Assembly (NCBI GenBank): GCA_013397455.1
Contig: VYZB01000209.1
Span: 533,417-597,416, forward strand
Length of the DNA stretch: 64,000 bases
Reading direction: 5' to 3'
From: Crotophaga sulcirostris
Taxonomy: Eukaryota; Chordata; Aves; Cuculiformes; Crotophagidae
Shown: piece after piece, positions 1-12,800 of the stretch
How the letters are laid out: every line of letters starts with the position of its first letter
Position numbering within the stretch: the first letter of the stretch is position 1
The notes under the pieces: generated by a model
Databases searched by the model: none
What the model was told of the DNA's origin: nothing
The model's input: the letters and a program-made list of their open reading frames with translations, nothing else
Program-made: the position numbers and the translations under genes

Positions 1-2274
1 CCTAGCTTTTGGAAGGAGCAAATCCACAAGTTGTCCTTAGCCAAAACTGTGATTTAACAACAGTCCTGATAACTGGGTTGCAGTTATTTTAGAGGAAGAC
101 CAGGAGATGTTTTATGTTTGTGTAAGTGAATGCATTCAAGTTGCTCCTAGTATTAGTTCAAGGAAAAGCTTGGAATTGCTATTAAGGTTGCTCCAGCAAA
201 GATGTACTAGGATTGTTTTTTGATTTGATGTTTTGGAGGTAGATTTTTTTGCCAAATTGTAGATTTCCCCAAACTGGCACTCTTGTCGGGTATTTTGCTT
301 AATATCCTGCAGACTTGAAATGTCCATTGCTCAAGTATTGCCATTCAAGGCAAGATGTCCCTCAATGGTAGTCTGAAATTCATGGAGTTCAGTATGGAGA
401 GGTCTTTGAGCAGTGATAAGAAGCCCTGAAAGAGCACAGAAAGCACCGTGACCTGCAGCACTGCCTGCATATTATCAACTGGTGTGGGAGAGCTGGAAGA
501 AAAAGCTTTTAACATGGCTGCTGCAAGAAATGTATGCAGAAAAAAATAAAGATTGGATGAGGCTGAGAAGCAAGAAGAATTCAAAAGAGCAACTGAAAAG
601 ACGTTGCATCTTTTACCCAATTGCAGAAATTCCTTTAGGTGCTTAGGATGTGTTATTTTCCTGCTTGTTAATTTGTCTTCACTGCATATAATTCTGTAAG
701 AGTGAGTAAGGCAAAGGAAATAAAAGAGTGGATGCAGCTTCGTTAGAGTATTAACATGCTTCCACTTCATACTAGATTTATTCTGCCCTTCAGTTTGATG
801 TTGACAAGGTTGCAGATAGTTCTGCTTTTAAAAGCTCTCAGTGCATAGGCAAGTGCTCAGTTTATTACTGGTTTTGATCAGGAGCATGTCAAATTAAACT
901 GCATTCCCCCTTTTTATGTGAGAGCTCTTTTTTTGCTTTAGTGTCCTTGAAGGGTTGTTGACACTTTGTAGTTGATAAACAATTTCCAACAGTTTGCCTC
1001 AGATTTTTAAAAACATTTTCACTCTTTACAGTGAAACAAGACAGTTCTAAAGATGATAATTTATGTTACATTAGGTTCCAGGAATGCCCAGTATGTTCTG
1101 TGTTGCTAATAAATGCTAAGTAACAAATATTGAGGTAAGAGTCACGATTTAATCACTTAATGTTGCCATTAAGTTTTAAAGTCAGTAAATCTAGATAATA
1201 ACCAAAAAGGTAGATCTTTATTTGGCATTGAAAGTGCTTAATAAAGGTCCTTGGACCTTTCTTAGCTACTATCTTTGTGCAATTCTATGTTTTATACAAC
1301 TGTCAACTGGGGTTTAATTTGGGCTTATTAAGTAATAGCTGGCACATAGTCATGCACTGTATCAAAACAGTGAATTATTGAATATTTTTAAAGTTCTAAT
1401 TACATTTGGGTTTGCTTTCCTTTTCAGAAGCTAGCTGCTTGCCAATGCAGCAAAGGATGCAGAAAGTTCTAGTGTTGTGTTTCTAGCTTGCTTAGTAGTG
1501 TAATGTTCACATGAGCAATGACTGAAAATTACTGGGGCTTCGGTGGCCATATCACTCCAGCTGTTGGAAAGAGTGGTGCCAATTCTAAATCCAAAGAGTC
1601 TGTTGTATCTGTGCTTTTTGTATGACTAACCACAGGATGCTTAACTTCAGGGTACCTCTCTACCACTGTACATCTTTATACTGCCAACAGTTCTTTTCAT
1701 TGGTGAGTTTGTTCCTTTAGAGTGTAGCCACTGGATACCTGAGTTACCCTTTTTGTTGAATCCTTCCTGCAGCTTCTTCAGCCAGTGGCTCTGGTTCATT
1801 TCTCCTTCAGATCTCATTGCAATTACTGTCTCTGCTGACACCTCACCTGTCTACCCTGTTCCTCTCGATTTGGCTGTGTGTGAGACTAATGCCTACAGAC
1901 AGTGTGCATACACCTCTTAGCTTTCTAGGGTTGTCTCAGTGGGGCTGAACTGTTAGAAAGTACTCTGTAAAACTGGGAATGGATCAGCAACTGAATTGTC
2001 TCTTGACAAGAAATCATGACTTAGTTTCAAAATAATCTGTATTCTGCAGGAGTATCCTTGAGTTGCAACAGCTGAGGTTACTTTATGGAGGATGCCTGTC
2101 CCATCTGAAAGCTTAACATTATCGATTCTGTATCCGTTAATTGAAGATAAATAACATGTCTGGGTTTTTTTTTAAACTGAAGCAGCAGGCAAATGAGTCA
2201 CTATTTTAATTTTCAAAAGTATGAGTGAATATATTTTGCAGTCATTGTCTACGTTGCTTGTTTCTTTTTGACAG
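1..2274 (+). other. TM2D1: TM2D1 intron (3' part)
   Basis: This is the 3' portion of an intron upstream of the first TM2D1 exon in the window. It ends in a pyrimidine-rich tract (TTGTTTCTTTTTGACAG) with the acceptor AG at 2273-2274. I searched it by eye for the preceding exon, which should encode the cysteine-rich luminal part of TM2D1, and did not find it, so that exon probably lies before the window. The open frames here are short and resemble no family I know. Confidence 0.8.
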
Positions 2275-2366
2275 AAATGGATACTCCTACAAAGTGGCAG
2301 TGGCTCTGTCCTTATTTCTTGGATGGTTGGGAGCAGATAGATTTTATCTAGGCTATCCTGCATTAG
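2275..2366 (+). CDS. TM2D1: TM2D1 coding exon: first transmembrane segment and DRF motif
   Basis: This 92-bp exon has an acceptor AG at 2273-2274 and a donor GTAAGT at 2367. It starts with the last base of a split codon, reads 30 full codons beginning Asn-Gly-Tyr-Ser-Tyr-Lys, and ends with the first base of a Gly codon. It encodes the first hydrophobic helix of the TM2 domain (VAVALSLFLGWLG), followed by the family hallmark Asp-Arg-Phe in GADRFYLG, which lies in the loop between the two helices. TM2D1 was described as a beta-amyloid-binding protein, and fly TM2D proteins affect Notch signalling. The match to vertebrate TM2D1 from memory is nearly exact, and the phase joins perfectly to the next exon. 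TM2D2 and TM2D3 share the domain but fit less well. Confidence 0.96.
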
Positions 2367-4576
2367 GTAAGTTTATTTCTTATTTTTTTCTTTGAGGTAA
2401 AGTGTATTGTTATGACTGAGCTGTACCTGTCTACTTATATTTTGAGTAATGAAAGCTAACAATCATAGTTTTAATAATTACAACTAGAATCTTTGCATTG
2501 TCACCTGAAAGAAAATCCTGCATTATCCTCAGGCTGCTGTTCTGTTGGAGTGAGTGGTGACAAATGGATAAATAGTGGTTCAACAGATGAAATCCTAACA
2601 AGCAAACATGATTATTGCTATTCATAGTTTGCTTTGCATCAATGTTTACCACAGCATTCTCTGTGAGGCACTGAAATAGAAGTGTGTTTGACTTGTGCCA
2701 GCTACTTAAATGATGCTTGATTTTACCAGGAAAATAGTGGACAAACAGTAAACCTAGTGTTCCGGGATATGGAATTTATTCTGACAAGTACATACTGTCA
2801 AGATAACTCATAGTATTAACAGTTCTGCAGAAGCTGAGACCTTTAATAAGACCTACCTCTGGTTAGTGTTTTTAAGACCTGATTCCCAGGGTGATGATGC
2901 CACTGGCTTTTAAATAATGGTAATGCCATACTTTCACTGGCTTTTTTCCTGAGCTGGGCAAATAGAGTAAGTTTAAGTCTAGATAGCATGGAACAATGAA
3001 TTGGGAAGAGCTGTACGTGTTACTGTCACTTCAGCTAGGAAATTTGAGTGAAATAAAACCCTTGCTTTTATCAGTAACATGATCTGTCTTTCTCAGTAAA
3101 CTTGCATTAACATCCGTGTCTTTTCTTTCACTGAGTTTCTATAATTTACTTACTTTATCCATCTCTTTCACAAAAAGATACAGTTCTGGAAGCGGTCAGT
3201 AAGGTGCAGCATTTTGTTATGCCACTAGATTTGGAATAATAATTTGCAGTAATTGTTTTGTAATATATTGTAGTAATACAACGTTGTAAATCCTCCGTTC
3301 TTACATGGAAGTTCTTTGTTTCATGCTTGTTAACTTTACTGGAATATACTGTAACCAGTAACCAAAGTTAAAAGACTTAAAATTAAACTTCTCCAAAGTC
3401 AATTTTCAAGATTTGAAAGGTAAAGAAGATAAATGGTAGTAGGTAAGAGTAGAAAATTTTTAAAAAGAATAAAAATCAATAAATTGGATTCCTTGACAGT
3501 GGTTGGTTGGGAATTTTTTAGGACATTTTTAGGCCGATTCTTTGGAAAAGAACCACCTGGTTTTACCAGCAGGTATATAGCACAGCACGACTTGTGGCTG
3601 TGGGGAAGAGATGCTATGGGCTGCCACACTGGTTGATATCAGCCTGCTTCTTTCTTGCCTCAGAAGTGTGCTGACCCCTGCAAGCACAGTAAGGATATAC
3701 TTTTTAGCAGAAAACTTTGTTTCCCCGGTACAGCACAGCCTAGAACTGATTCAAATGCAACAGATACGCATTCTTCTTCGTATTGTCTGTGCCTGGGGAA
3801 AGATACAAATGTCTTCACAATGAGTATCTCAGAATAACCTAGATGTTTGCCTAGCTCAGCTGAAGTATTACTTACAGTATATACAGCAGGCATTGTACAA
3901 GAAACTACTTTATTTTTTTTAAAAAATGATAGCTTCCTTCTGAAGGCATTTTCCAAATGAGGTCTGCCTTGCATGGCAACTTCCAATGAAACATTTATCT
4001 GTTAGTTGCTATTCCCATATGTTTTCTGTTAATCTTTCATTCATTCCTGAAAAAAAAAACATTTTTGAATACCAGTTAAAAAGAAGTGTTTATGTACATA
4101 TATATTCAAAATAAATTCCTATTTCAGCAAAAAATATAAAAATGATACAAAGGATTGTTCTCCAAACTAGCATGTTCTGAAAATCAAATCAGTATGTGCT
4201 GCATCTCATGACATGGTAGAAAGTCTCTTTATTCATAAGTAAATAATTTTACCGCTTAAGTTGTGATTTTTTCTGTCTCTGCCTCAGTCCAAGAAAGGAA
4301 AATTTCCAGTAACTTGGTTACCATCTTTTGAAGTTCCTTGTTTAAGAATGTTGTTAATGTTTAAAACCTTTAAAGTGTATTCAGGATGTAGAAATATGAA
4401 TATGCTGTTTGGTTTTTTCCTTGTTAATGAAGGATCTTTAACTCGAGGTGTGTTTCTAGACATATGTATATATTTTACAGGATGGAGAGAGCTGGGATGC
4501 AATTGCCACCAGAAACCTATGGACTTGACAGTGACTGTCTTAAAGCTACAGTTAAATTTTGTTTTTCTTTTTTTAG
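2367..4576 (+). other. TM2D1: TM2D1 intron
   Basis: This 2.2-kb phase-1 intron runs from GTAAGT to a T-rich tract ending TTTTTTTAG at 4568-4576. It is AT-rich. I see no gene, RNA or recognisable repeat in it. Confidence 0.9.
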
Positions 4577-4650
4577 GTTTGTTAAAGTTCTGCACTGTAG
4601 GATTTTGTGGAATTGGTAGCCTAATTGATTTCATACTTATTTCAATGCAG
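4577..4650 (+). CDS. TM2D1: TM2D1 coding exon: second transmembrane segment
   Basis: This 74-bp exon completes the split Gly codon and adds 24 codons, ending Ile-Ser-Met-Gln at a perfect CAG|GTAAGT donor (4651). The encoded stretch, LLKFCTVGFCGIGSLIDFIL, is the second helix of the TM2 domain. It contains the Gly-rich GFCGIGSLID core and the aspartate conserved across TM2 proteins. Together with the previous exon it forms a helix-DRF loop-helix hairpin. The upstream frame stays open for some distance, but the acceptor and the protein match fix the exon start at 4577. Confidence 0.96.
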
Positions 4651-5895
4651 GTAAGTCAGGACTTTCAAAACAAGATACAACTCTGCATTTGTTAAGGTTC
4701 TGATTTGATTGTTAATTCTTTGTTACCATTTTAACCTTAAGAACCTTTGTGTATTGAAAAATAAAAGCATTTGTTTTAGCTCTATTTGTATATTGATGTT
4801 GTAGAATATGGGTACAAAGTATCAATATATTTGTCCTTTGTATTCAAAATTAGATTAGCTATTTATAAATACTCATAGTGAATAGCTTGGAAGCTGTAAC
4901 ACCATAAATTCACTTTGTCAGAAACTATGAGCTCTTTATGTGACACAGAGGGTTGGACTTTGTGTGAGATATCCTGATGTTCCCGGAATCCTGAAGTTCT
5001 GCCTTTGCATGTGCTTGCTATGGATGGAGCCCCTTCATCTGCCGTGTCCATGCAGTGTGCAGGAGAGAAAACATTACCACTTTTTTTTCCTCTGCCTTTC
5101 CTCCAAATACAAGTCCTATATCACCTGAGCCCTGTGACTGTAGGATTCACGATGGTTAAATCCCTGGCTGGGGTGACATCTTGTGACATCACGGAATTGC
5201 CAAGTTGTTTTATCCTGCAGTGCATCCATTTAGCGGGAATTATGAATCGCCTTTGAGGATCTTAAAATGCATTGTGGATGTAGAAATGGTTTACATGGGT
5301 TTACAAGAAAATATTTTAAAAGTATACATATTTGTGTATACATCTTTTAAAGTACATGCATTCTCAAATTCTTTTCTATGTTGTCACAGTGATCTTGCCT
5401 CAGATCACTTACAGAGACAGCTGAGAGTATCTTTCATCTCTCCTTATTCATCTCCCTGGTGACCTCACATCAATTTAGCATTTCAGAACAAAAAAGCCAC
5501 GTTCTTCTCTCCATTCCTTACCTGTGCAGTATTTCAAAGATACTTGTCATCAGCCTAATTCTCTCCTGCCTACCCTCCTTTGTTCACGGAAAGTGGTTCA
5601 GAGCCCACTCATTTGTTAGCCTGATTTTGTGACTCAAAGCCTCATCGGCTTAACCTAGTACCAGTGCCTGGCTGTGTAATTTGGTTGATTAGAAGCCCTA
5701 GGGAAATATTCCTTCTGAGACAGTGCTCACTAAAATAGTTGAACTGCAGCATAACTTCAAAATAAATCTAGTTTCTGTTTGACTAATTAAGCATGACTAA
5801 TTTTATGATGGGAAAATTAGCAGTAATTGAGACATTAGCACAAAGTGTATATTTCACTTCATATTGAAAAGTCTTGGTTCTTTTTCCTTTTGTAG
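4651..5895 (+). other. TM2D1: TM2D1 intron
   Basis: This 1.2-kb phase-0 intron begins with GTAAGT and ends with a pyrimidine tract and TAG (5893-5895). I see no gene, RNA or recognisable repeat in it. Confidence 0.9.
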
Positions 5896-6006
5896 ATCGT
5901 TGGCCCTTCCGATGGCTCTAGTTACATTATAGATTACTACGGCGCGAGGCTTACACGGCTCACTATTACCAATGCAACATTCAGGAAAATGCAGACCTAT
6001 CCTTAA
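5896..6006 (+). CDS. TM2D1: TM2D1 last coding exon, C-terminal tail and stop
   Basis: This exon reads 36 codons from Ile-Val-Gly-Pro-Ser-Asp to Gln-Thr-Tyr-Pro, then TAA at 6004-6006. It encodes the tail after the second helix, with the family's conserved SSYIIDYYG stretch and ending in Tyr-Pro as in mammalian TM2D1. An Asn-Ala-Thr sequon in the tail could be N-glycosylated if the tail is luminal or extracellular, as the topology of this family suggests. A few substitutions distinguish it from the mammalian tail. Nothing is broken in the exon. Confidence 0.96.
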   Translation: MVGPSDGSSYIIDYYGARLTRLTITNATFRKMQTYP

Positions 6007-6820
6007 CCCTGGCAGTAAGTGTCACAAATGCGTAGGTGCATTTTATTTTTACAGATGGATCCAGTCGTCTGCTGAAATTGCTGATGACTTGTTAATTACA
6101 CTTCATCAGAACTGAATATTAAATGTACGTTGAACAAAGATGATAAAATAGGAAAATTCTTCAAGTGAATGAGTTTACCTCAAAGGCGCCAAGTTTCTTT
6201 GTGGCTGCCCTGTTTCTGTGAGCACGCAGTTTTTTGCCAAGTTGTACCTTTTGGGAAATGTGCAGACTTTTGCAATTTGCACTGATGTTCTGTGTCTGTA
6301 AGTATAATTTAGAGACAGAGAAAGAGTTATTCAGAACAACTATGCTGATCTTTAGTCGTTGAAACCAATGAGAGTTCTAGCATGGATGGGCCAGGATCAC
6401 CCTTGGGGTCTGTTCTCATAACTATGTGTGGTAGTTTGTAAATGAACCAAAATACCGCAAACCACAGAAACTGCCCTTCTTTCTATCCTGTTAGTTAAAA
6501 TCCAGATGGCCCTAAATCTTGTGCTGATATATCCTGTGATATTCTATTAATTAAAATAATTATTTCTGTAAAGCTTGAAGGCAAATTTTGGCCAGGTTGC
6601 AAAATTTGGTCAGTGCTAATCAACAGTAGAAATACGGCTGGATAAAGAGTAGAACTTGTGTAGATCACACATCACAAAAAAGGTGGGTGGATGTCAGGGT
6701 GCCTTTTTTTCCTGAAAAGAAATTGGTGCATGTGTGAATTCTTTGTGCAAAAAAGCCCTTAAAAGGTTCTTCTTTTAGATGAGTTGTGTTTCAGTGAAAT
6801 AAATTCTGTGTCCTACAAAG
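6007..6820 (+). other. TM2D1: TM2D1 proximal 3' UTR, or UTR stub plus intron
   Basis: Two readings fit. If the mRNA runs straight on, the first well-placed poly(A) signal is AATAAA at 6798-6803, followed by a GU-rich stretch (TTCTGTGTCC, then GTTGTTTGG), giving a UTR of about 0.8 kb. If the donor-like GTAAGT at 6015-6020 is used, only 8 bases of UTR remain in this exon and the rest is intronic. RNA reads would settle which applies, and both may occur. Confidence 0.5.
6798..6803 (+). terminator. TM2D1: Candidate TM2D1 poly(A) signal AATAAA
   Basis: A canonical hexamer lies about 790 bases after the TM2D1 stop, with U/GU-rich sequence 5-30 bases downstream. Further hexamers occur at about 7508 and 7521. 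Single AATAAA motifs are common in AT-rich DNA, so confidence is modest. Confidence 0.4.
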
Positions 6821-9800
6821 TTGTTTGGTCAGAGTCTTCAGGGCAACTAAGATTTATCTAGATGTTCCTTTAAAGAAAACTAGATACACACAGAGACAGA
6901 AAACGTGTCAGCAGAATCTTCATGTTATTTGACCAAATTTAAACATTCCCTTTACTTTCTAATGAAAACTGGCAGTAGCTGAGTGAGGAATCCACGATAT
7001 AAGCTTTAGTGCAGATTTTTTTCAAAAATTTGGGCTATTCTTTTGTTTTTCAGTTTAAAGTTTCAAAATGTTATTGATGTGTCCACAATTAGAATTTTAA
7101 GGGAATTACAAAAAATGAGATTCCTAAATTGATTCTTGAAAGTGCAATTTGTGGGTTTTAGTCTCTTTTAAACCTGTATTAAGACTGGTGCACAAAAATC
7201 TTGGTTAAGAAGTCTTACTCTTTTTGCAAATCAGCATAATCTGACATATCACGTAATGAGAATAAACCACAAGGAATACTTCGTGCTTAACATTAATTCT
7301 TTCCTTCACACAAGAAAGATGTACTTTTGGAATACTTACTAACGTGCGTTTTACTTGTGGGTTCAAAGAGACAAGAACACTGTTCGTTTCGTTCACTTGC
7401 CTGATATTTGTTGCATCTCCCTTTTGTCTCTCTTTCACGGAATGCTCTTTGTGCACGTTGGTTTTGTTTCCTGAAATACTTTCAAAAACAGACAGGAAGT
7501 GGACTGAAAATAAATGTTTGACTCAAATAAAATCTCATGGCTAAGATCATCCTGTGACTGGTCTGCTTTTTTTTTTTTCTTTAACCCTAAACTGATAATA
7601 TAGCTATGAAAATAGGAAGATACCATGGGCTATTATAATAAGAAATAGCCTTGGGCAACTCATCATACAAGATTTCATTCTAAAATGTATCTCCATGTGT
7701 AGCAGAGGGCTTGACTTAAATGATTTCAGCAGTCCATCTTGTGCTTCATTATCCATAAAAGTATATGGGAGCACTTTTGTGTGAATCAGATGAAAATATG
7801 ATTAGTTACGAGGTCCATGAGATAGTTTGTTAATCCCAGAAACCAAGTAGCCAGCAGAGAGAAAGAGTTGTTATTCCAAGTTACAGTGTTTCTGTAGAAA
7901 CAGAAGATCCTGTCAACCAATCCAGGAAATAAAAACTGCTCTGGGATTCTTTCATCCTGATGCTCTCTGGATTGTGATAGCAGTGCTTGCTTCTGTCAGG
8001 ACTGCACCGCTTTGTCACACGCAGTCAGAGTAAAACCACGGGTGACCAGACACAGCAATATTTCAAGCCTCAGCAAAATTTTATTTCTCTCCCCTGAAGG
8101 GAATACCATGTAAAGATCATATTCTACTTGATCCTCTACCTTATACTAACAACTTTCCACTTCTTTTGCAACCCTCTCCTTTGTCTGTGAAGCCTTTTAG
8201 AAATTAGTGCCACAGATGGTGTAACCTTTGGAGCTTGGATTGGATACCGTTGCAGTCATGTTCTATACCTGAACACACATCTTTGCGTGTCTGTGTGGTG
8301 GTTTAGTTGCCTAGCTGAAGTTTAGAGAGGGTTAACTGAGTAAGCAGGCAGTACTGCAGGGCCAGTAGAGAGTTAGTGAGGTCTTTGTTTTCATCTTGTA
8401 ATTGTCAGATATGGCATGTTTACCATAAGGGCTGTGAAAACTGTGATGCTAGATGTAAAGCTGTCCCGCGGTGTTAATAATAAATTGGCTACAGTAATAT
8501 TTATCAAAATGTCTGTCCTATGATGATTTTCTGTGTTGATGCCTGCTTTAGCTTTCTCTTGTCAATCAAGTTGTCCATCCTAGTGTTTTTGTAGTTCTGA
8601 TTGCTCTGACTGCACTGGAATAATCTCCTCTCTGAATTGTTTTCCCCAAAACAGTTGCAAAGCAGTAAAAATAATTAGACAATGTACTATGTCATACTCT
8701 TGCGTTGTTTCCAGATAAAGTGATATCTGCTGGCCTTGCAGATATTCAGAAATCCTTTCAACATTCCAACAAGACAGAGAAGTATTATTCTGTATCTGTA
8801 AAAATAAAGAACATAAAAAGTAAAGGCCAGAGTTTAAAAAAAGAATTTGAAGTGCCTATCCTTTCAAAACCTGTATAAATCTATTCACTGAAGATGCTGC
8901 AGATCCATGCCAGGAGTTAAATCCAAATCTTCCCTAATTACCAGTACAGTTCTGTCATTGCAAAAATGACTCCATAAACCTGTCCTTTTTTTTTTTTTTT
9001 TTTTTGTCCATTTTAGGATTTTCTTCAATGTGCTTAACCATGATCTGAAAGAGCAGTAGTTGGTAGCAGCATCCAGCTTTGGGCACTTTTCACTTACTCA
9101 CACAGTGCACAAGTGGTTGTATAATACTTAGGTGGGCTTACTGGATTAATAAATTACTCTGGCTTGTATTTGTTCAGTTAGGTCAACCTGTGCATCTTTC
9201 ACTTGCGCTTGGAGCTCATTTTCCAAGTAAGCGGATTTAGAGATATTTTCGAACAAACTCTGACTAGCTATTCCTCCTGTGATTTAAATCGCATGGCATC
9301 TCCCTGTGACAGTATTTTGTTATCCAAACTGCTTCCCTCTCCACCACCACCCACCACTTACTACATGAAGATATCACTTCTGCTTTCAGAACCTGATAAC
9401 ACCTTAAATGTTAGGTTTTATTATGTTTCCAAAGATGTATTGCTGTATGTCTGCCAGTAAAACTTCTCAGCTCCACAGGAAAGTCTTTGTGTTTGAAATG
9501 CTCCGTTAGAATTTTTTTGGAGAACATCTGTTGTCACCCCATCAAGAATAGTTTCCTTTGTTCCTCAAGAGTATATTCAGTTATATTTGCTTACACAGCT
9601 ATGTCTATTCAGTCTTCTCGCATCTCTTCTCAGTGCTTTTGCATTTTTTTTATTTTTGGATTCATTAGGTGTTTAGTACATTTCTACTCCGAGAGTCATT
9701 CCTGTTGCTTGCTCTGCACTTTTCAAACCTGTTTCCTCCAGAAGACGATGCTGAATGCAGTAAGGTTGGGTGCTTAAGCACCCAGTTGGGGAAATGCTAA

Positions 9801-12800
9801 AGGCAAGATTTCACAAGCATCCATAGATTTCTATTGTCTCACTGGACTGTCACTAATGGTGTGATTGCCTATTATTTCACTAATACATCGTACAGTCTTT
9901 CAAACTCAGTGTCTTCTCATCCCTGACTACTTTGCCATTTTTGTTATTATAAATAGTCACTATGTGACTTCTTTAAGAAATGCATCATTTTAATTTATTT
10001 AAATCATGGTTTTTAAGCAGCTACTATGTTCTGAGTTCAACCTGCATCAGAGTCTGCTGAGAGGTGAAATACAAGAAATTATTACTCTGCCTGGATCTGA
10101 GGAGAAAAAATAGTTTTACCTCAGGCATATGCCTCTGTGTTTTGCTAGACTGAAATTTGCTCAAGACTCTTCCTACTTTCTTCCTCTCATTCCATTTCTA
10201 ATCTCTGTGAATTATAAGAAAATTGTGTTCTGTATGGAAACCTTAGCACTGACAGTGTATGTGGCTTATAATATTTGATCTAGCTCTGTGATCTCCTATG
10301 GGTCACAACGTCTTTCACCTCAATGCTGCTTTTCATTTGTGTCACAAGCGCAGAGTTGGACTCTTCAGAGCTGAATCAAGTATGCTGAAATGTCGTGGCA
10401 TCAGATCAGGGAATCTTTGACATGCGTGAAGCCAAGACACATTGAGGAGCAGTGACTGGCAGTAAGAGGGGGTTGTCGGCTTCAGTTTCTGCAGAAAGTA
10501 TGTCTGAAACTTAAACCCCCGTTGTCTCTTTGCCTTCTGCTTCCTGAAGGTGGAGCCAAACCCCCTGTCAGATCTCCAAATCTTCTGAAGTTGTTCTTTA
10601 TCACACAGCACTTAGCTGGACTTAGCACTCTGGTATTTTTCCTTGCACGACAGAGAAAACTGGAAAGTGGATGTGAGGATTCTGTCTGGCCAAGATGTGT
10701 TTTACACTACACTCACTCTCTAGACCCAAGACTGTAGTAAAGAAAATACAAGAATAAAAAGGGCAGTTTCAATACTGTTTGCACCATGTGTCATGAAGAT
10801 ATAGTTTCATAAGCCCCCAACAAAACAAAGTGTTTGAAAAATACTGCTTGTCTCAAATCCAAACTGAGGATTTCTGATTCTTAGTCTTTATACTTCATTA
10901 TATTCTTGAACATACTCATGCTCTGATAATTCTCCAGTATTCAGCTGAATGGCTGCTTTCAAGACTGCAGTGCTCTCTCTGAGAAGCACAGTTCTCAGGC
11001 TCTGCAGATGCATATGACACAGCAGAATTTTAGGCAGTATAAAAATTATAAAGATCAGTTTCCATTACTGTAATTGCTATATAAATCCTATCTTTAAGAG
11101 GCTTAGAACAGGCCTATTTAACCTTGGGTTGAGCTGAGGCTTAGTCCAAGTCTGAAAAGTTGAACACCAAATTATTATTTCTTTTTTATTTTTTTTTTGT
11201 TCTTTTCTCTGCAGCGTCGTAACTTATTGGGGACTGGGGAGAGGGACGGGGAGGGATGTGGACCCAGCACATCCTCTGCAGTCTGCCTCTGACAGGGTGG
11301 TGACTGTAAACTGGCAATGTACCTGTCCCTAGCCAACAGCAAGACTAAATGTACATTTTGTTACATCTGAGAAGCACTGGTTTTCCCCTTGGAACCTATG
11401 GCTGCTCCTCTTACACAGCTGTACTCTAGAGCAGGTGTGAGAGGCGGCTTGGAGGCAGATGATCTGCAGAGTGCAACTAGGGGCACTTGGGTAGACCATC
11501 AGATCCTGCACGCTGTAGCAGGAATTCCCATCTTTTATGTCATTTGCACCACCGCAGCAAAAGCAGAGGTGTTGGCTGCCCTGATGCTTGCCTTCCAGGG
11601 ATCTGAGATGCCTGGAGCTGCCTCCAGCTGCCTTTCAGGTCAAAGCATTCAAAGCTGAGAAAGAAGTTGGCAGCACCATATCCAGAGGCTGGTGATACCA
11701 CGCTCCATTGCTTAAGCACATCAGGCTATAAGCTGTAGGCCAGAGAGCAGCTTTGATATGGATAGCCATTACTTGCTCAAAAGGAAGTCTGGCACAGCAT
11801 TTTCCATGTCATGAACCTGCTCTGCGGTGGATACTTTGTCAGTAGAGCCTTAGGAATGAGTTTATTAATGTATTCTGTTTCTTTTGCACAGGGTCTTCTT
11901 CAAAGTTCCTTGGATTTACCGTGGGGAAAACATGGCAAGAACATGTAAGAGGAGATCATTGCCTGCGAAGAACTGAGTGCTCACCTTGAGCCTGACGAGA
12001 CTGCCCACCATATGGATTTTGTTGGCAGAGGCAGAAGCCTGGGGAATGCAGAGGTGGGGGGTAATTTTTAAGGCTTTCATTCCATGGTCCTGTTGATTAT
12101 AACCCTATTAAGAGGATGATACATGTGACTTTTAAGTTATTTTGTTAACTAAGTGTAAGCAATGGATGTGTCATGCTAACAAACATAATTGCTGGTGTGT
12201 CTAATACAGTATGAAAGTACAGTATAGTGAATTTAAAAGGTGGTGGTAATCTAAGAATGTTAAAAGGGAAACGTGTGCCTGGGGGTTGTGGGGGCTGGGG
12301 AGAAAAACAACTTACTTGACATTCACTGTCTTCCTCCCAGCTCCTTTGCTGAAGTAGGAACAGAATCGGAACAAAAAAATGTTTGTTTTACAGCTGTACC
12401 AAGTTACGGCGTGGACTCGTGCTCCCCCCTCCTCTCCCACTTGCATCAAGTACATCCTGTACTTTTGGCAACATGTTGACTGGATATTTAAAAGCTGTGA
12501 ACTGTTCTGAAAGTTTCACATACTGGGTTATGGGCCATGTGTGTTTGATCAAAATTCAATTACTGCACTGTACCATGCTTGGAAACCTATCATCCCAAGT
12601 TATGAAGTATGACGAAATAGGCTAATCTAATTGGTTCAGTATGGGAGCAGTATCAACCAAGCTTGTTATGATAAATAGCTTCCTGTGTTAAAGGTTCTCT
12701 AGAGCTTAAGTATCTTGGCTCACCTCCCTCTACAAAATAAGAATAGTGTTCCCTGGGAACAGTTACATCACTGTCCCTCTCCTACATTCACAATTAAAGG

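Noticed and set aside
8986..9005. T20 run as the tail of a minus-strand processed pseudogene
   Set aside because: Neither the sequence adjoining the run nor its flanks look like a reverse-transcribed gene, and no target-site duplication was evident.
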